Of a DNA stretch of 64,000 nt, positions 40,177 through 49,896 are shown one piece after another. How positions within the stretch are numbered: position 1 is the first letter of the stretch; each line of letters opens with the position of its first letter. Under the pieces are notes generated by a model. It was not told the origin of the DNA, did no database searches, and was given only the letters and a program-made list of their open reading frames with translations. Origin of the DNA: Opitutales bacterium (GTDB lineage Bacteria; Verrucomicrobiota; Verrucomicrobiia; Opitutales; UBA2995); assembly GCA_022824405.1 (NCBI GenBank), contig JAJDZZ010000036.1, positions 1-64,000 of the forward strand, read 5' to 3'. The position numbers and the translations under genes were made by a program.

Positions 40177-40698
40177 ATGTCTGAACTTTTTGAAAGGATT
40201 GAGGTCTGGATGGAAAACCTGGGCCGTTTGAGCGCCTGGATGCTCCTGGTGTTGTTGGCCTCGATCGTCCTGCAGGTTTCCCTCAACTTCCTGAACAGCT
40301 CCATAACCTGGATGGAGGAGTTGCAATGGTACCTCTATGGAGCCTCGGCCATGGTCGCTTTATCTTACACCATGACCAGAAATGGCCACGTTCGCGTGGA
40401 ACTAATCCACCGCAAATTGTCCCTGCGGGTCAGGCAGGCGCTGGAGTTAATCTGGATAGCGGTCGCTTTGATTCCCCTTTACCTGATTACCTTGACCCAC
40501 GGTTGGGACTTCATGGTGGAGTCTTTCAGGATTGGGGAAGGGAGCCCCGACCCGGGAGGCATGCCCTACCGCTGGGTCGTAAAAGGATTCATTCCCATAG
40601 CCAGTTTGTTGTTGATCCTGACCGCCCTGCTCCGGGGCATACGGATTTGGGCCAAACCCGAATTGTTGGAGGAAACAGAGTTGATACATGGAGATTGA
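40177..40698 (+). CDS. dctQ: TRAP transporter small permease, DctQ
   Basis: 173 residues with four predicted hydrophobic spans, including AWMLLVLLASIVLQVSLNF, ASAMVALSYTMTRNGHVRV (the conserved HVRV loop) and LIWIAVALIPLYLITL. This is the normal DctQ pattern. It begins 33 bases after dctP and overlaps dctM by 11 bases. Confidence 0.9.
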   Translation: MSELFERIEVWMENLGRLSAWMLLVLLASIVLQVSLNFLNSSITWMEELQWYLYGASAMVALSYTMTRNGHVRVELIHRKLSLRVRQALELIWIAVALIPLYLITLTHGWDFMVESFRIGEGSPDPGGMPYRWVVKGFIPIASLLLILTALLRGIRIWAKPELLEETELIHGD

Positions 40699-42079
40699 GG
40701 GAATTCTGCTGTTGATACTCTCCCTGGGGTTTTTGGGGTTCCTCGCCTTGGGCGTGCCGGTGGGATTCAGTCTTGGAGGAGCGGCTTTTATCACGACGGC
40801 TCTGGCCGTTGTTTTTGACCGATTTTTTGGCACATTTTCCGGGCTGGATTTCCAGGTCTTTTCTCTGGTGGTAAACCGCATTTACAGTTTGATGGGCAAT
40901 TGGGTGCTGGTGGCGCTGCCCATGTTTATTCTCATGGGCTACTTCCTGGACAAGTCGGGGTTGGCGGATAGGCTCATGAGTTCGCTCGGGTTGCTCACCC
41001 GCAGATTTCCCGGCGGCTTGGCCCTGAGCGTCACCTTGATAGGAGCGCTGCTCGCTGCCTCGACGGGGATAATCGGCGCCTCGGTGGTTTTATTAGGTAT
41101 GGTTTCCCTGCCGGTAATGATGCAGGCCAAATACCACAAGTCCTTGGCGGTTGGGACTGTCTGTGGAGCCGGTACCCTTGGGATTTTGATCCCGCCCAGC
41201 ATCATGCTTATCATCATGGCGGACCGGTTGCAGCTATCTGTGGGCGACCTCTTTCTCGGCGCAGTGATCCCCGGGTTGATTTTGACCGGCCTCTACGCCC
41301 TGTTTATTTGTGGCTTCGCCCTGGTGAAACCGCAATTGGCGCCCGCAATGAAGCTTGAAGATGAGGCTTCCAATGAAACCCTTTGGTCTCTCGTCAAGGC
41401 TGTCCTTCCAACCATGGCGCTGATTATCATGGTTTTGGGTTCGATTTTTTTTGGTATCGCCACCCCCACCGAGGCCAGTGGGTTGGGCGCCCTCGGCGCC
41501 ATGTTGTTGGCTGCCATGAACGGTCGATTGAACCTTAGGGTGATTCGCCAATCCCTGGAGGGAACGATGCATACAATGGGGTTTCTCTTCGCCATTTTCA
41601 TTGGAGCCACTTGCTTTTCCCTCGTTTTGAGGTTGTTGGGCGGAGATGATCTGGTGGCGAATCTGGTGCAAAACTGGGGGGTGGGGAACTACACCAAAAT
41701 CGCCGCTATTCTGGCCGTGGTATTTTTGCTCGGCTTTTTTCTCGAGTGGATAGAAATCACTTTGATCATCCTTCCCATCGTGGGAATTTCCGTGGTCCAA
41801 ATGGATTTTGGGTGGCTGGGAAACACTGGCATGGATTCGACCGCTCAACCCTCCCTGGTCTGGTTCTGCATCCTGTTCGCCATGACCCTGCAAACATCCT
41901 TTCTCACCCCGCCGGTCGGATACGCCCTGTTTTACGTCAAGGGCGTTTGCCCGAAAGATATCCGGCTCGGCCATATCTACACGGGAGCCATCCCTTTTAT
42001 CGTCCTGCAACTTATCGCCCTGGCCCTGTTGATGTTTTTTCCACAACTGGTTTTGTGGCTGCCCAGCATCAGTTATTGA
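40688..42079 (+). CDS. dctM: TRAP transporter large permease, DctM
   Basis: 463 residues with about 12 hydrophobic spans, the sodium-driven transport subunit. Typical segments are FLALGVPVGFSLGGAA, VALPMFILMGYFLDKSGLADRL, ILIPPSIMLIIMADRLQLSVGDLFLGAVIPG, FGIATPTEASGLGALGAML and PVGYALFYVKGVCP. Together with dctP and dctQ it makes a complete transporter. What it imports is unknown. The cargo of TRAP systems is often a C4-dicarboxylate, a sugar acid or an amino acid. Confidence 0.94.
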   Translation: MEIEGILLLILSLGFLGFLALGVPVGFSLGGAAFITTALAVVFDRFFGTFSGLDFQVFSLVVNRIYSLMGNWVLVALPMFILMGYFLDKSGLADRLMSSLGLLTRRFPGGLALSVTLIGALLAASTGIIGASVVLLGMVSLPVMMQAKYHKSLAVGTVCGAGTLGILIPPSIMLIIMADRLQLSVGDLFLGAVIPGLILTGLYALFICGFALVKPQLAPAMKLEDEASNETLWSLVKAVLPTMALIIMVLGSIFFGIATPTEASGLGALGAMLLAAMNGRLNLRVIRQSLEGTMHTMGFLFAIFIGATCFSLVLRLLGGDDLVANLVQNWGVGNYTKIAAILAVVFLLGFFLEWIEITLIILPIVGISVVQMDFGWLGNTGMDSTAQPSLVWFCILFAMTLQTSFLTPPVGYALFYVKGVCPKDIRLGHIYTGAIPFIVLQLIALALLMFFPQLVLWLPSISY

Positions 42080-42146
42080 TCACCGTAACTGGCACTAAGT
42101 TAAGCGCGTTTGTAGAGGAATATAGTATGGACCCCTTCCTTCGACC

Positions 42147-43556
42147 TCACACGCTTCCCGATTTCAAAAACCCCACTGGATGGGTGATCGATGCCGGGTC
42201 GTAGAAGTTCCGGATATTGGGAAAAACGGTATCCATTTCAGAACCGGAGACGCCTAGCCAACTGGCCAATTCACTTCCGTATTCATCGACCGAGGTAGTT
42301 GGAATCAAGCGACCTCGATTGCGACGATCGGAGTCCAGGCTCGAACCCAATCTGAGAGATGGATATTGACCGAATATTTGGCCTCCGTTGACCGGGCCGC
42401 CCATTACGAAATGATTTCCCCCCCAGGCATGGTCGGACCCCTTGCCGTTGGAAGTCAGGGTTCGGCCAAAATCGGAGGCGGTGAAGAGGACGACCTGATC
42501 CAATGCATCGATCTCAGTCAGGGCATCGTGCAGGTATTTGATCGCCTGATCGATTTCATCCAGCATTACGAGTTGGGCATTAATAACCTCGTTATGATGA
42601 TCCCATCCACCTGACCGGACGAAAAATGTCTGTCTCCTCATACCGAGAGCTTCCCGGGCCGCAATGGTGCGCGCTACCATGCGCATGCGCTGCCCCAATC
42701 GGTTGGGCGGCGTGGGAGTATTTATCACGATCGGTTCTATGGCCTCATTGAAGGCGATTGACGAATCGATGAACCGGCGCGTTCTTTGGGCAAAGGTACG
42801 GGTAAACAGGTTCTTGTATTGCAGTTCCAACAAGCTGTCCACCGCGGCCTTTTCAAAAGGATCCCGGTAGGCCACCATTTCAGTGCCTCCCTCAAGACCG
42901 CTTATGTAAGCAAAAGCCTCGTTTCCCGACTGAAATACGTTAACTCCGTTCAGGGATATGTTCATGGATACCTTGGAGTTTTCGTTCAATGCCATTAGAA
43001 GATCGGCGGTTCTTCCGCCCCATCCTCCAGGACCTGCCCCTTTTATTTGAGGGACCGAAGTCTGCCAATGAATTTGCTGGTCGGAATGGGAAAATAATCC
43101 CGAGGGGCGAAGGCGACTGTTGTTGATGTATATCGACCTGTCGGAGATCGGCTCGATCAGGGTGCCGACATTGGCGATCAGGGCCAGCCTTCCGGCCTCG
43201 TAGAGCCTCTTGGTCTCGGGCATGGATGGATGCAATCCGAATTCCGGAAAGGGCTGTCCGGTGGACGTTATGTCCAGGAGGCTCGTTTTTTCCAAGGCCA
43301 AGTCATCCCTGGTGGTACGGTATTCCTCATAGGCCTCGTTATTTCTGGGAACCAACATGTTGAAAGAGTCGTTCCCCCCCGCCAAAAACAGGCAGACCAG
43401 GGCCTTGTAATCGTCTCCTGGCCCGGACTCGGCCGCCGCGGCCGTGCTGGCCATGCGCAGGGATAAAAGGCTGGAAAACAACGCCGTCGACCCAACGGCC
43501 GCGCAACTGGCCTCGCCGATAAATTTTCTTCGGGAAATTCTTTTTGATGGATTCAT
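42147..43556 (-). CDS. DUF1501 family protein with Tat signal
   Basis: 469 residues. The twin-arginine motif SRRKFIGEA lies near residue 8 and is followed by a hydrophobic region and AAAA around 38. The mature domain begins LVCLFLAGGNDSFNMLVP, typical of DUF1501 partners of DUF1800. SGGWDHHNEV and FTASDFGRTLTSNGKGSDHAWGGNHFVMG carry the probable metal ligands. Function unknown. It follows the DUF1800 gene by 9 bases. Confidence 0.9.
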   Translation of the reverse strand: MNPSKRISRRKFIGEASCAAVGSTALFSSLLSLRMASTAAAAESGPGDDYKALVCLFLAGGNDSFNMLVPRNNEAYEEYRTTRDDLALEKTSLLDITSTGQPFPEFGLHPSMPETKRLYEAGRLALIANVGTLIEPISDRSIYINNSRLRPSGLFSHSDQQIHWQTSVPQIKGAGPGGWGGRTADLLMALNENSKVSMNISLNGVNVFQSGNEAFAYISGLEGGTEMVAYRDPFEKAAVDSLLELQYKNLFTRTFAQRTRRFIDSSIAFNEAIEPIVINTPTPPNRLGQRMRMVARTIAAREALGMRRQTFFVRSGGWDHHNEVINAQLVMLDEIDQAIKYLHDALTEIDALDQVVLFTASDFGRTLTSNGKGSDHAWGGNHFVMGGPVNGGQIFGQYPSLRLGSSLDSDRRNRGRLIPTTSVDEYGSELASWLGVSGSEMDTVFPNIRNFYDPASITHPVGFLKSGSV

Positions 43557-43565
43557 GGCCTGGTG

Positions 43566-45671
43566 TTATTGAAGTATGGCGAACTCGGGGCTGATGCTCA
43601 CCAGAAGAATGGCCCGTTTAACCCGGGTTTGACTAAAAGAGCTCGGAATGGCCTCCACGGCATCGACAATGATATCCCTGGTGTTTTGGCCCAAAGAGTT
43701 GTGACAAAGCAGCAGGTCGAGGTGGTCGACCAGGGCTTCCACGTCCCCGGACAATTCCAATTCGGTGGAATAATCCAGGGATGGCCTGGGGTTTGCCCCT
43801 CCGGCTATGGCGCCTTGCAGGCCCCGGTCGATCAATATGGAAAAAATCTGAAATGTCTTCATCCCGGTGGAATCGTCCAGAATCTGGAATTCCGGCCCAT
43901 AGAAATCAGACTTTCCGAGTTCCCCGCTGGGAACGAAATCGGGCAAGTAAAAATTAAATACGCTGGGTGAGCGATAGGGGGATTGGCCAAATTCGTCTTC
44001 GAAGGAGTAGAACCACAGGATATTGCCGTTGGCCTCGTTGCTTTTCAACTTAAAGGCCCGGCAAAGGTGGGTGAACCTCAATAAGGGTTCCTGCAACTTA
44101 CCCCGGCCGTTGTCGATCATATAACCGGCATCCCGGGCTTCCGGGTCGAGCAGAATGGCCTTCACCACCGCGGTCAAATCCCCTCGAACCCCCTCACCGT
44201 TGTCGGCAAAAACATTGGCTACTCTCTCGACGTATGCGGTGCTGGGATTGGAAGAAACCAGCCGTTGAATCAGACGGAAGGAGACGAAAGGGGGTACATT
44301 CGGATGGTTGAAAAGTACGTCCAAAGCTGCGGTAATTTCCGGTATCGTATTCACTCCTGCCGGCAGAACCGTCCCGTCCAGCATGGTTTTCTCGGTCCTG
44401 TCGTGTCGGTTTTCATTGCGCACGATCATGGGATCCACCCGGTTTGGGGTGTCGTACTGCGGTTTATCATAGGCGTGCTGCAAACCGGTGAATACTTTGG
44501 CCAATTCGGTGATATCCACATTGTCGTAAGTCGGAATGGGCTCCTGGTTGGCGTCCAACATCAGGGTTCCATCCATATTGAGATGCCACAGACCCACCGT
44601 GAAGAGTTGCATCACCTCCCGGGCATAGTTCTCATCCGGCAACCGGTTCCCGGCTGCTTTTTGGTTGTTCAAATAAGTAAGGTAATAACCCATTTTGGCA
44701 TTCAGCGTCACCTCCTGCAGAAGATCGCGATAATTTCCGAAGGCATTCCGGACCAATATGTCGTAATAATTGAGCCATTGCAGAGGGTAACCGTTCTTAT
44801 TGCTGCCCACCTCCCCGATGACGAATATCTGGGCCAGAGCCCAGGCCATTCTCTGGCGTAACTGGTCTTGGGCGAACAAGGCAGCTTCAAACCAGACGAC
44901 CCCCTTCAAGTGACCGCGGCCCACCCGGATTTCCCTGGGTTCGGGATAGATGTGGTCGGTTAGCGGATAAGCGTAGTATAGGGGAAGATGAAGGGTGGGG
45001 TCCAATGCGATCTGATCATTAATCCAACCTTGGAAATCCATCCCTGATTCCATTAGGGCATCGATATCCGCCGTGGTGGGGCCAAAGGTGGTTTGCTTCA
45101 AAAACCTGGCCGCCAGCGCCCCGGCCACCAGAGTGGGATGATCTTCCATCCGCATCCTTAAAAATTGAGCCTGGGGCCAATCGTCATAGGATAACTCCAC
45201 CCTCCCCAGGGCATTATCAACGACAAATCCTTCGGCTACCGGTTCCCAGGGCGCGTTGCCGAGTTTTTGGGCCAGTACCGTCCATTCGCCTTGGTTGAGA
45301 TTTGGCTTGCCATCGAGGTAGTAAGCCAAATCCCGCCTTCCGGCAAAGGGTAATAAGACCACGTTGTTCTTCCCATTGTGCTGGAAAGTCATGGACTGGC
45401 CCGAGGCGCCGGCATTGACCGCATCCTCCGGAGCCGCGCCCAAAGCATACTCCAAAAAACTCGGCACGCCATCTTGGTCCGGGTCGGAACCGGATGGCTG
45501 TAAGGGAATCTTGGATCGCCAATCCCGGTAATCGAGGGATTCATCCCCAACGGCGGGCAGTGGGAATAACCAAACGGCCAAGGCCGGAATGATGAGCCAC
45601 TTGCCAACTCGGGCCGATAGGACGGGAACTTTCACGATAATTTGTCGAAGGACAGAATTCAAATTTAACAT
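43566..45671 (-). CDS. DUF1800 family protein
   Basis: 701 residues. A signal/anchor (LIIPALAVWLFPLPAVG) is followed by a calcium-loop-like SDPDQDGVPSFLEYALG repeat, common in secreted verrucomicrobial proteins, and then a beta region. The DUF1800 domain begins around 190 with ARFLKQTTFGPTTADIDALM and includes FQGWINDQIALDP, NYAREVMQLFTVGLWHLN and DNGRGKLQEPLLRF. Function unknown; the family is nearly always next to DUF1501, as here. Confidence 0.9.
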   Translation of the reverse strand: MLNLNSVLRQIIVKVPVLSARVGKWLIIPALAVWLFPLPAVGDESLDYRDWRSKIPLQPSGSDPDQDGVPSFLEYALGAAPEDAVNAGASGQSMTFQHNGKNNVVLLPFAGRRDLAYYLDGKPNLNQGEWTVLAQKLGNAPWEPVAEGFVVDNALGRVELSYDDWPQAQFLRMRMEDHPTLVAGALAARFLKQTTFGPTTADIDALMESGMDFQGWINDQIALDPTLHLPLYYAYPLTDHIYPEPREIRVGRGHLKGVVWFEAALFAQDQLRQRMAWALAQIFVIGEVGSNKNGYPLQWLNYYDILVRNAFGNYRDLLQEVTLNAKMGYYLTYLNNQKAAGNRLPDENYAREVMQLFTVGLWHLNMDGTLMLDANQEPIPTYDNVDITELAKVFTGLQHAYDKPQYDTPNRVDPMIVRNENRHDRTEKTMLDGTVLPAGVNTIPEITAALDVLFNHPNVPPFVSFRLIQRLVSSNPSTAYVERVANVFADNGEGVRGDLTAVVKAILLDPEARDAGYMIDNGRGKLQEPLLRFTHLCRAFKLKSNEANGNILWFYSFEDEFGQSPYRSPSVFNFYLPDFVPSGELGKSDFYGPEFQILDDSTGMKTFQIFSILIDRGLQGAIAGGANPRPSLDYSTELELSGDVEALVDHLDLLLCHNSLGQNTRDIIVDAVEAIPSSFSQTRVKRAILLVSISPEFAILQ

Positions 45672-45725
45672 CCTATATTAGCCATAAAACCATGGATTGG
45701 AAAGGTTTATTGGCAAATTACAATA

Positions 45726-46541
45726 TCATTGGGAATTGGAACCATGGTAAAGCCGATACAGGAGAAATAGGTACCGTTTTTGAGATTTGAATCTTTCCGA
45801 GTCCAATAATTCCCTTTCCCGGTTAAGTTTTTCCCATTTTTTGCGAAATATACGAAACGCCAACCGAGTGAGGAACGGGTGCTTTTTTCGGGTTTTGTCG
45901 GTCAATATATCCAGTCCTGTCAGTATCCGTTGGGCCAGAAGGTTGCCAAGATCCAAGGTTTTGGCCACTCTGTCCGTAAGGTCCCGCTCTTCAATCGGCT
46001 TAAATCGGTTCTTTTTGGCTTCAATTCTGAATTTTGTCAGGTTATGGCCGCTTTGGGCCATTATTCCCTTGGCATTGTCCAGGACGAAATAATCGCAAAT
46101 CATGAGAAACCCACCTGGAGAGAGGCTTTTTTTCGCCGTTGCGAAGAGTTGCGCATAGGGAATGTACTGGGCCGATTCGCTCATGACCAGGCAGTCGAAT
46201 TTTTCCCGGGGTTCAAAATCTTCAAACCTGCAATGGTAAAAGGGCGCGTCCAGGTTCTCGGTAAAATTATTTTTTTGACTTTCGTCCGGCGATAAACCGT
46301 GGACCTCCAGTCCCATGGATAACATTCTCCGGGTCATGGCGGACGTCCCGCAACCCACGTCGAGGACCTTTTGGATGGAAGGGGGCAAGCGATCGATGAG
46401 ATAATTCTCATAGCGCAATTGGGCTTCCTTGAGATTTGAAAGGGTCAATTCATCCTCCTTATTCCACAGCCCGTAGTGAAGGTGGTCCAGACCCAGGACT
46501 TCGTTGTAAAATCTCAGTACCCTGTCATCTTCTCGTGACAT
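45726..46541 (-). CDS. SAM-dependent methyltransferase
   Basis: 271 residues of the class I (Rossmann) methyltransferase fold. VLDVGCGTSAMTRRML near residue 58 is motif I, VHGLSPDESQ motif II, FDCLVMSESAQYI the acidic loop and GGFLMICDYFVLD motif III. The overall shape, with a basic C-terminal extension from about 165, resembles tocopherol/sterol or cyclopropane-type methyltransferases. The substrate is unknown. It lies between a DUF1800 gene and the YhaM-like gene, on the same strand as both. Confidence 0.8.
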   Translation of the reverse strand: MSREDDRVLRFYNEVLGLDHLHYGLWNKEDELTLSNLKEAQLRYENYLIDRLPPSIQKVLDVGCGTSAMTRRMLSMGLEVHGLSPDESQKNNFTENLDAPFYHCRFEDFEPREKFDCLVMSESAQYIPYAQLFATAKKSLSPGGFLMICDYFVLDNAKGIMAQSGHNLTKFRIEAKKNRFKPIEERDLTDRVAKTLDLGNLLAQRILTGLDILTDKTRKKHPFLTRLAFRIFRKKWEKLNRERELLDSERFKSQKRYLFLLYRLYHGSNSQ

Positions 46542-46595
46542 GTTGGGCTAATTGGTTTTTCCCGACTGGATCGGAACGAAGGGGATTTGGGCGGA

Positions 46596-47627
46596 TCAAA
46601 GATCCAGGTCCTCCTGTTGCCCCAGGGTTTTTCCATCCTCCTTCGAGATGGGTTCCGTCAAAAGGGAAGTTTTCAAACCGCCGATGTATTCGCTGAAGAC
46701 TTGGTCCTCAGACCGGTGGCGCAAGGCGTAATGAACCATGCCCATGCGGGCATCGAGGTTGTCGATCATGGATACGAAAACCGCTTCCGGAGTTGCCGCC
46801 AAACTGGCCGCGCCCCATTCCAGCTCACCCTGATGCGATAGTATTATGTGTTCCAGGCGCTCCAGCAACTCGGGGGATAGTTTAGCCAAAATACCCGCCT
46901 TGCGGGCCAAGCGATAACCCAGGACGACGTGTCCCTGCAAAATGCCCGCTTTGCTTTTGTTGGGGCTAAATTCCCCTTCGTATTCGATGGCTTTGCCGAT
47001 GTCGTGCAGGACAACTCCAGCCAATGCCAGGTCCGGGTCCACTTCGGGATATAAGGGAAGCAGGGCAATTGCCGCTCGCGCCATGTGAACGGTGTGTTCC
47101 AACAATCCGTGTCGGTAAGCGTGGTGCATCTTCATTGCCGCCGGAGCGCAGCGAAATTTTATTTCTATCTCCTGCAGGGTCCTTTCCACCGTTTCCCGCA
47201 AAGCCCCGCGCCCGATCCTGTGGACCATTTCCTGAAGTTCCACCCATAGCTCATCGGGATCTTCCAGGCAGGTTTCCACCAGGTCTTGAAGGAGGGAAGT
47301 ATCCCTCGATTCATCTTCCCTGAGGGGGCGGATTTCAAAAAGATCAGGGGAAAAGTTTCCTTGGTAGACACCGGTTACTCCTCCTACGAAAACGGGAGAA
47401 TCTTCCTCAACTTCTTCAATGCGGGGATAGAGGGGATGACTCCCAAAGCAGGTACTTCGAAAATTGCCGCTCTTGTCCCCGAACTCCAACCCCCAAAAAA
47501 AGGAGCCATTCCTGGCCGTTTTCCGCGTTTTTCTTTTGAGAAGGAATATACCCTTGAATTTCAGGCCGCGGGAGTGGTCGAGTTGTTTGATCTCGGCGAC
47601 TGTTAGCAGTTGTGTGTTTCCCTCCAT
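46596..47627 (-). CDS. YhaM-like 3'-5' exoribonuclease (OB + HD domain)
   Basis: 343 residues from the ATG at 47627 (open further to 47774 but without homology). An OB-fold domain at about 1-100 is followed by an HD phosphohydrolase domain: HAYRHGLLEHTVHM, then VVLHDIGKAIEY with the HD pair, and IILSHQGELEWGA. This architecture matches Bacillus YhaM, a manganese-dependent 3'-5' exonuclease. It starts 8 bases after the mgtE stop, so the two are likely in one transcript. Confidence 0.82.
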   Translation of the reverse strand: MEGNTQLLTVAEIKQLDHSRGLKFKGIFLLKRKTRKTARNGSFFWGLEFGDKSGNFRSTCFGSHPLYPRIEEVEEDSPVFVGGVTGVYQGNFSPDLFEIRPLREDESRDTSLLQDLVETCLEDPDELWVELQEMVHRIGRGALRETVERTLQEIEIKFRCAPAAMKMHHAYRHGLLEHTVHMARAAIALLPLYPEVDPDLALAGVVLHDIGKAIEYEGEFSPNKSKAGILQGHVVLGYRLARKAGILAKLSPELLERLEHIILSHQGELEWGAASLAATPEAVFVSMIDNLDARMGMVHYALRHRSEDQVFSEYIGGLKTSLLTEPISKEDGKTLGQQEDLDL

Positions 47628-47635
47628 GACAGAAA

Positions 47636-49012
47636 TTAGAGCAATAGCCATGAACCGAGGCTGAGAAAAATAAAAAAGCCCGTAATATCGGTTATGGTGG
47701 TCAGGAAAATGGAAGAACTTTGCGCGGGATCCAACCCCATTTTTTTCAGGACAAGGGGGATAAAAGCGCCGCAAAATCCGGAAATGGCCATGGTAAGAAC
47801 CATAGCTACCCAGACCACGAAAGAAACGGTCAGGTCTCGCTTTATGAAATAAGCCATAATTGCCCCAACCAATCCAACTCCAACCCCATTTAAAAATCCC
47901 TTGAGGAGTTCCTTGGCGGTGAGCTTTAGTTTGTCCGCATCCCTGATGTCTTCAAGGGCGAGGCTCCGGATTACCACGGCCAGGGTCTGGGCTCCGGTAT
48001 TGCCGCCGGTTGCCGCAATAACCGGCATGAAAACGGCCAGAAAGGTGACGCTGGCAATTTGTTCTTCAAAGAACGATACCACTCCGGCAGCGAGGGAAAC
48101 AGTGAGCAAATTCACCTGCAGCCATATGTGACGTTTCCTTAGGCTGTAGGAAAGGAGATCGTGCACCGATTCATCTGCGCCGGCGCCCACCAGTTTCTGA
48201 ATATCCTCGGTGGCCTCTGCTTGCAGAATATCGATCACGTCGTCATGGGTGACGATACCGAGAAGCCTGTCCCCGGCATCGACCACGGGGAGCGCGATCA
48301 AATTGTATTCGCCCATCAGATAGGCCGCTTGTTCCCGGTCCGTATGCGGGGAAAGAACCCCCAGCATCTTTGTCTTCATGATGGAAGCCACCGCCGTTTC
48401 GGGAGCCGCCATCATGAGATCTCGCAATGAAACGACCCCAACCAACTTTTTGAATTCATCGACCACGTAGACATAGTAAATGGTTTCCAACCCGGAAGTC
48501 TGTTTGCGAATCGCCCCGATGGCCTCGTCCACTTGGTAAAAATCATGCGTGCAACACACGTCGGGAGTCATGATTCCCCCTGCTGTGTCCGGCTCATATA
48601 CCAGTAGTTCTTTAATCTCCTGGGCCGAATCCGGCTCCATTTTGCTCAGAAGATCCTTTCGCTTCTCGTCCTCCAATTCGGCGACCACGTCGGTGGCGTC
48701 GTCGGGATCGAGTTCCTCCAGAAATTTTACCGCGCGCCGCTCCACCATGGCCTCGAACACTTCGGCGCTGGCCTCGGTATCCATTTCCGCCAGGATTTCC
48801 GTGGCCATATCGTCGGAAACCATGCGCAGGATATCCCGCCTTTGATCGATTTCAAGCCGATCGATCACGTGGGCCAGTTCCACCGGAGGCATTCCCTGCA
48901 AAAGGTCCGGATCCAAATTTCGCAGTTCCCCGTGGGTAAGTCCGAGCAGGTAATCCAGTGTATAGCTCTGTTTTTTCAAGGGTCGGTCGGTTGATCCGTT
49001 GGGAGCGTTCAT
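47636..49012 (-). CDS. mgtE: Magnesium transporter MgtE
   Basis: 458 residues in the standard order: an N-terminal helical magnesium-sensing domain (about 15-140), two CBS domains (about 145-265, including VSLRDLMMA and GIVTHDDVIDI) and a five-helix membrane domain with the pore signature FMPVIAATGGNTGAQTLAVVIRSLAL. Magnesium enters through a dimeric channel gated by the cytoplasmic domains. I looked for an M-box leader in the 138 bases upstream and saw none. Confidence 0.95.
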   Translation of the reverse strand: MNAPNGSTDRPLKKQSYTLDYLLGLTHGELRNLDPDLLQGMPPVELAHVIDRLEIDQRRDILRMVSDDMATEILAEMDTEASAEVFEAMVERRAVKFLEELDPDDATDVVAELEDEKRKDLLSKMEPDSAQEIKELLVYEPDTAGGIMTPDVCCTHDFYQVDEAIGAIRKQTSGLETIYYVYVVDEFKKLVGVVSLRDLMMAAPETAVASIMKTKMLGVLSPHTDREQAAYLMGEYNLIALPVVDAGDRLLGIVTHDDVIDILQAEATEDIQKLVGAGADESVHDLLSYSLRKRHIWLQVNLLTVSLAAGVVSFFEEQIASVTFLAVFMPVIAATGGNTGAQTLAVVIRSLALEDIRDADKLKLTAKELLKGFLNGVGVGLVGAIMAYFIKRDLTVSFVVWVAMVLTMAISGFCGAFIPLVLKKMGLDPAQSSSIFLTTITDITGFFIFLSLGSWLLL

Positions 49013-49150
49013 GCCAGGTCGGAGTGGAATGCCCGGAATTTACATACGGGACCCAGGGTTCAGGCAATCCCGGATCCCAATAAGAGGCTTGATAAAAATC
49101 GACATGGGGGCGGACATTAGGTCTCCCATCCGGGATAAACAACCCGATTT

Positions 49151-49882
49151 CTACGGAATGTATTTCTCGCGCGCATCCACCTGCACCAGCTTTTTTTCCG
49201 GCAAGATATAAGCCGTCAGTTTTCCTCCCGAAACACACCCCGTATCGATCCCCAGCGACCCCTCCTTCCGGACAACCGAAGGTTTCGGAGTGTGTCCGTA
49301 GACGACGAAGGGCTTCTGGTCCCACCTGTCGGCCCAAAATGTGCCCGTTGGGCAGTTCTTTCGCCTACAGGGCATACCGTCATGGCAAATATTTCGGACC
49401 CTGGTGACGATGGATGCATCCTGTTTACGCCAGGGAATTCCGGGCAGGAATCCTCCATGCACGAAGAGGCAATTGTTTCGGGGCCAGTGCAGGGTCAAGG
49501 CCATGGAAGACAGGTAGGCCCAATCCTCTTCTTCGAGAGTTTCCACGGTTTTCATTTCATGAGCATTGAGATGGGCGGAATCCTGACTGTAGCGGTATTG
49601 GAGCAAGCGAAGTTCGTGGTTACCCATTAAGGAAAACGCCTCCAAGCTCCGCGCCAATCGAACCACTTTCCTGGAATAAGGACCGCGATTGAGCAAATCG
49701 CCGAGAAAGAGAACCCGATCCTTTCCCCCGAGGTTAACCTTGTGCAGCAGATCTTCCAGTTCCCGGATACAACCATGGACATCCCCGACAATGATCCAAC
49801 GCCTGTCCGGATTGTCGGAACTTTGCAAAGCCCGCACTTGATGGTAGGGAAACAATCTGCTTCTTTTTTCGTCGGCCACCAT
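49151..49882 (-). CDS. PPP-family metallophosphoesterase (ApaH-like)
   Basis: 243 residues with all metal motifs of the PPP family: IIVGDVHGCIRELEDLL, FLGDLLNRGPYS, LMGNHELRL, FVHGGFLPG and VVYGHTPKP. The usual aspartate in GD-x-x-D-RG is Asn here, as is often the case with ApaH-type diadenosine-tetraphosphatases. The substrate could be a phosphoprotein or a dinucleotide. It is divergent from the next gene with 14 bases between the start codons. Confidence 0.88.
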   Translation of the reverse strand: MVADEKRSRLFPYHQVRALQSSDNPDRRWIIVGDVHGCIRELEDLLHKVNLGGKDRVLFLGDLLNRGPYSRKVVRLARSLEAFSLMGNHELRLLQYRYSQDSAHLNAHEMKTVETLEEEDWAYLSSMALTLHWPRNNCLFVHGGFLPGIPWRKQDASIVTRVRNICHDGMPCRRKNCPTGTFWADRWDQKPFVVYGHTPKPSVVRKEGSLGIDTGCVSGGKLTAYILPEKKLVQVDAREKYIP

Positions 49883-49896
49883 ACGAACCTGACTTT

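Noticed and set aside
42088-42110. 'actggcactaagttaagc' as a sigma-54 promoter or insertion-sequence end
   Set aside because: The TGGCAC half fits the -24 box, but the expected TTGC at -12 is absent, and no matching inverted end or transposase is present.
49013-49150. Possible magnesium (M-box) riboswitch in front of mgtE
   Set aside because: The region is only 138 bases and shows none of the conserved M-box helices or terminator that I could recognise.
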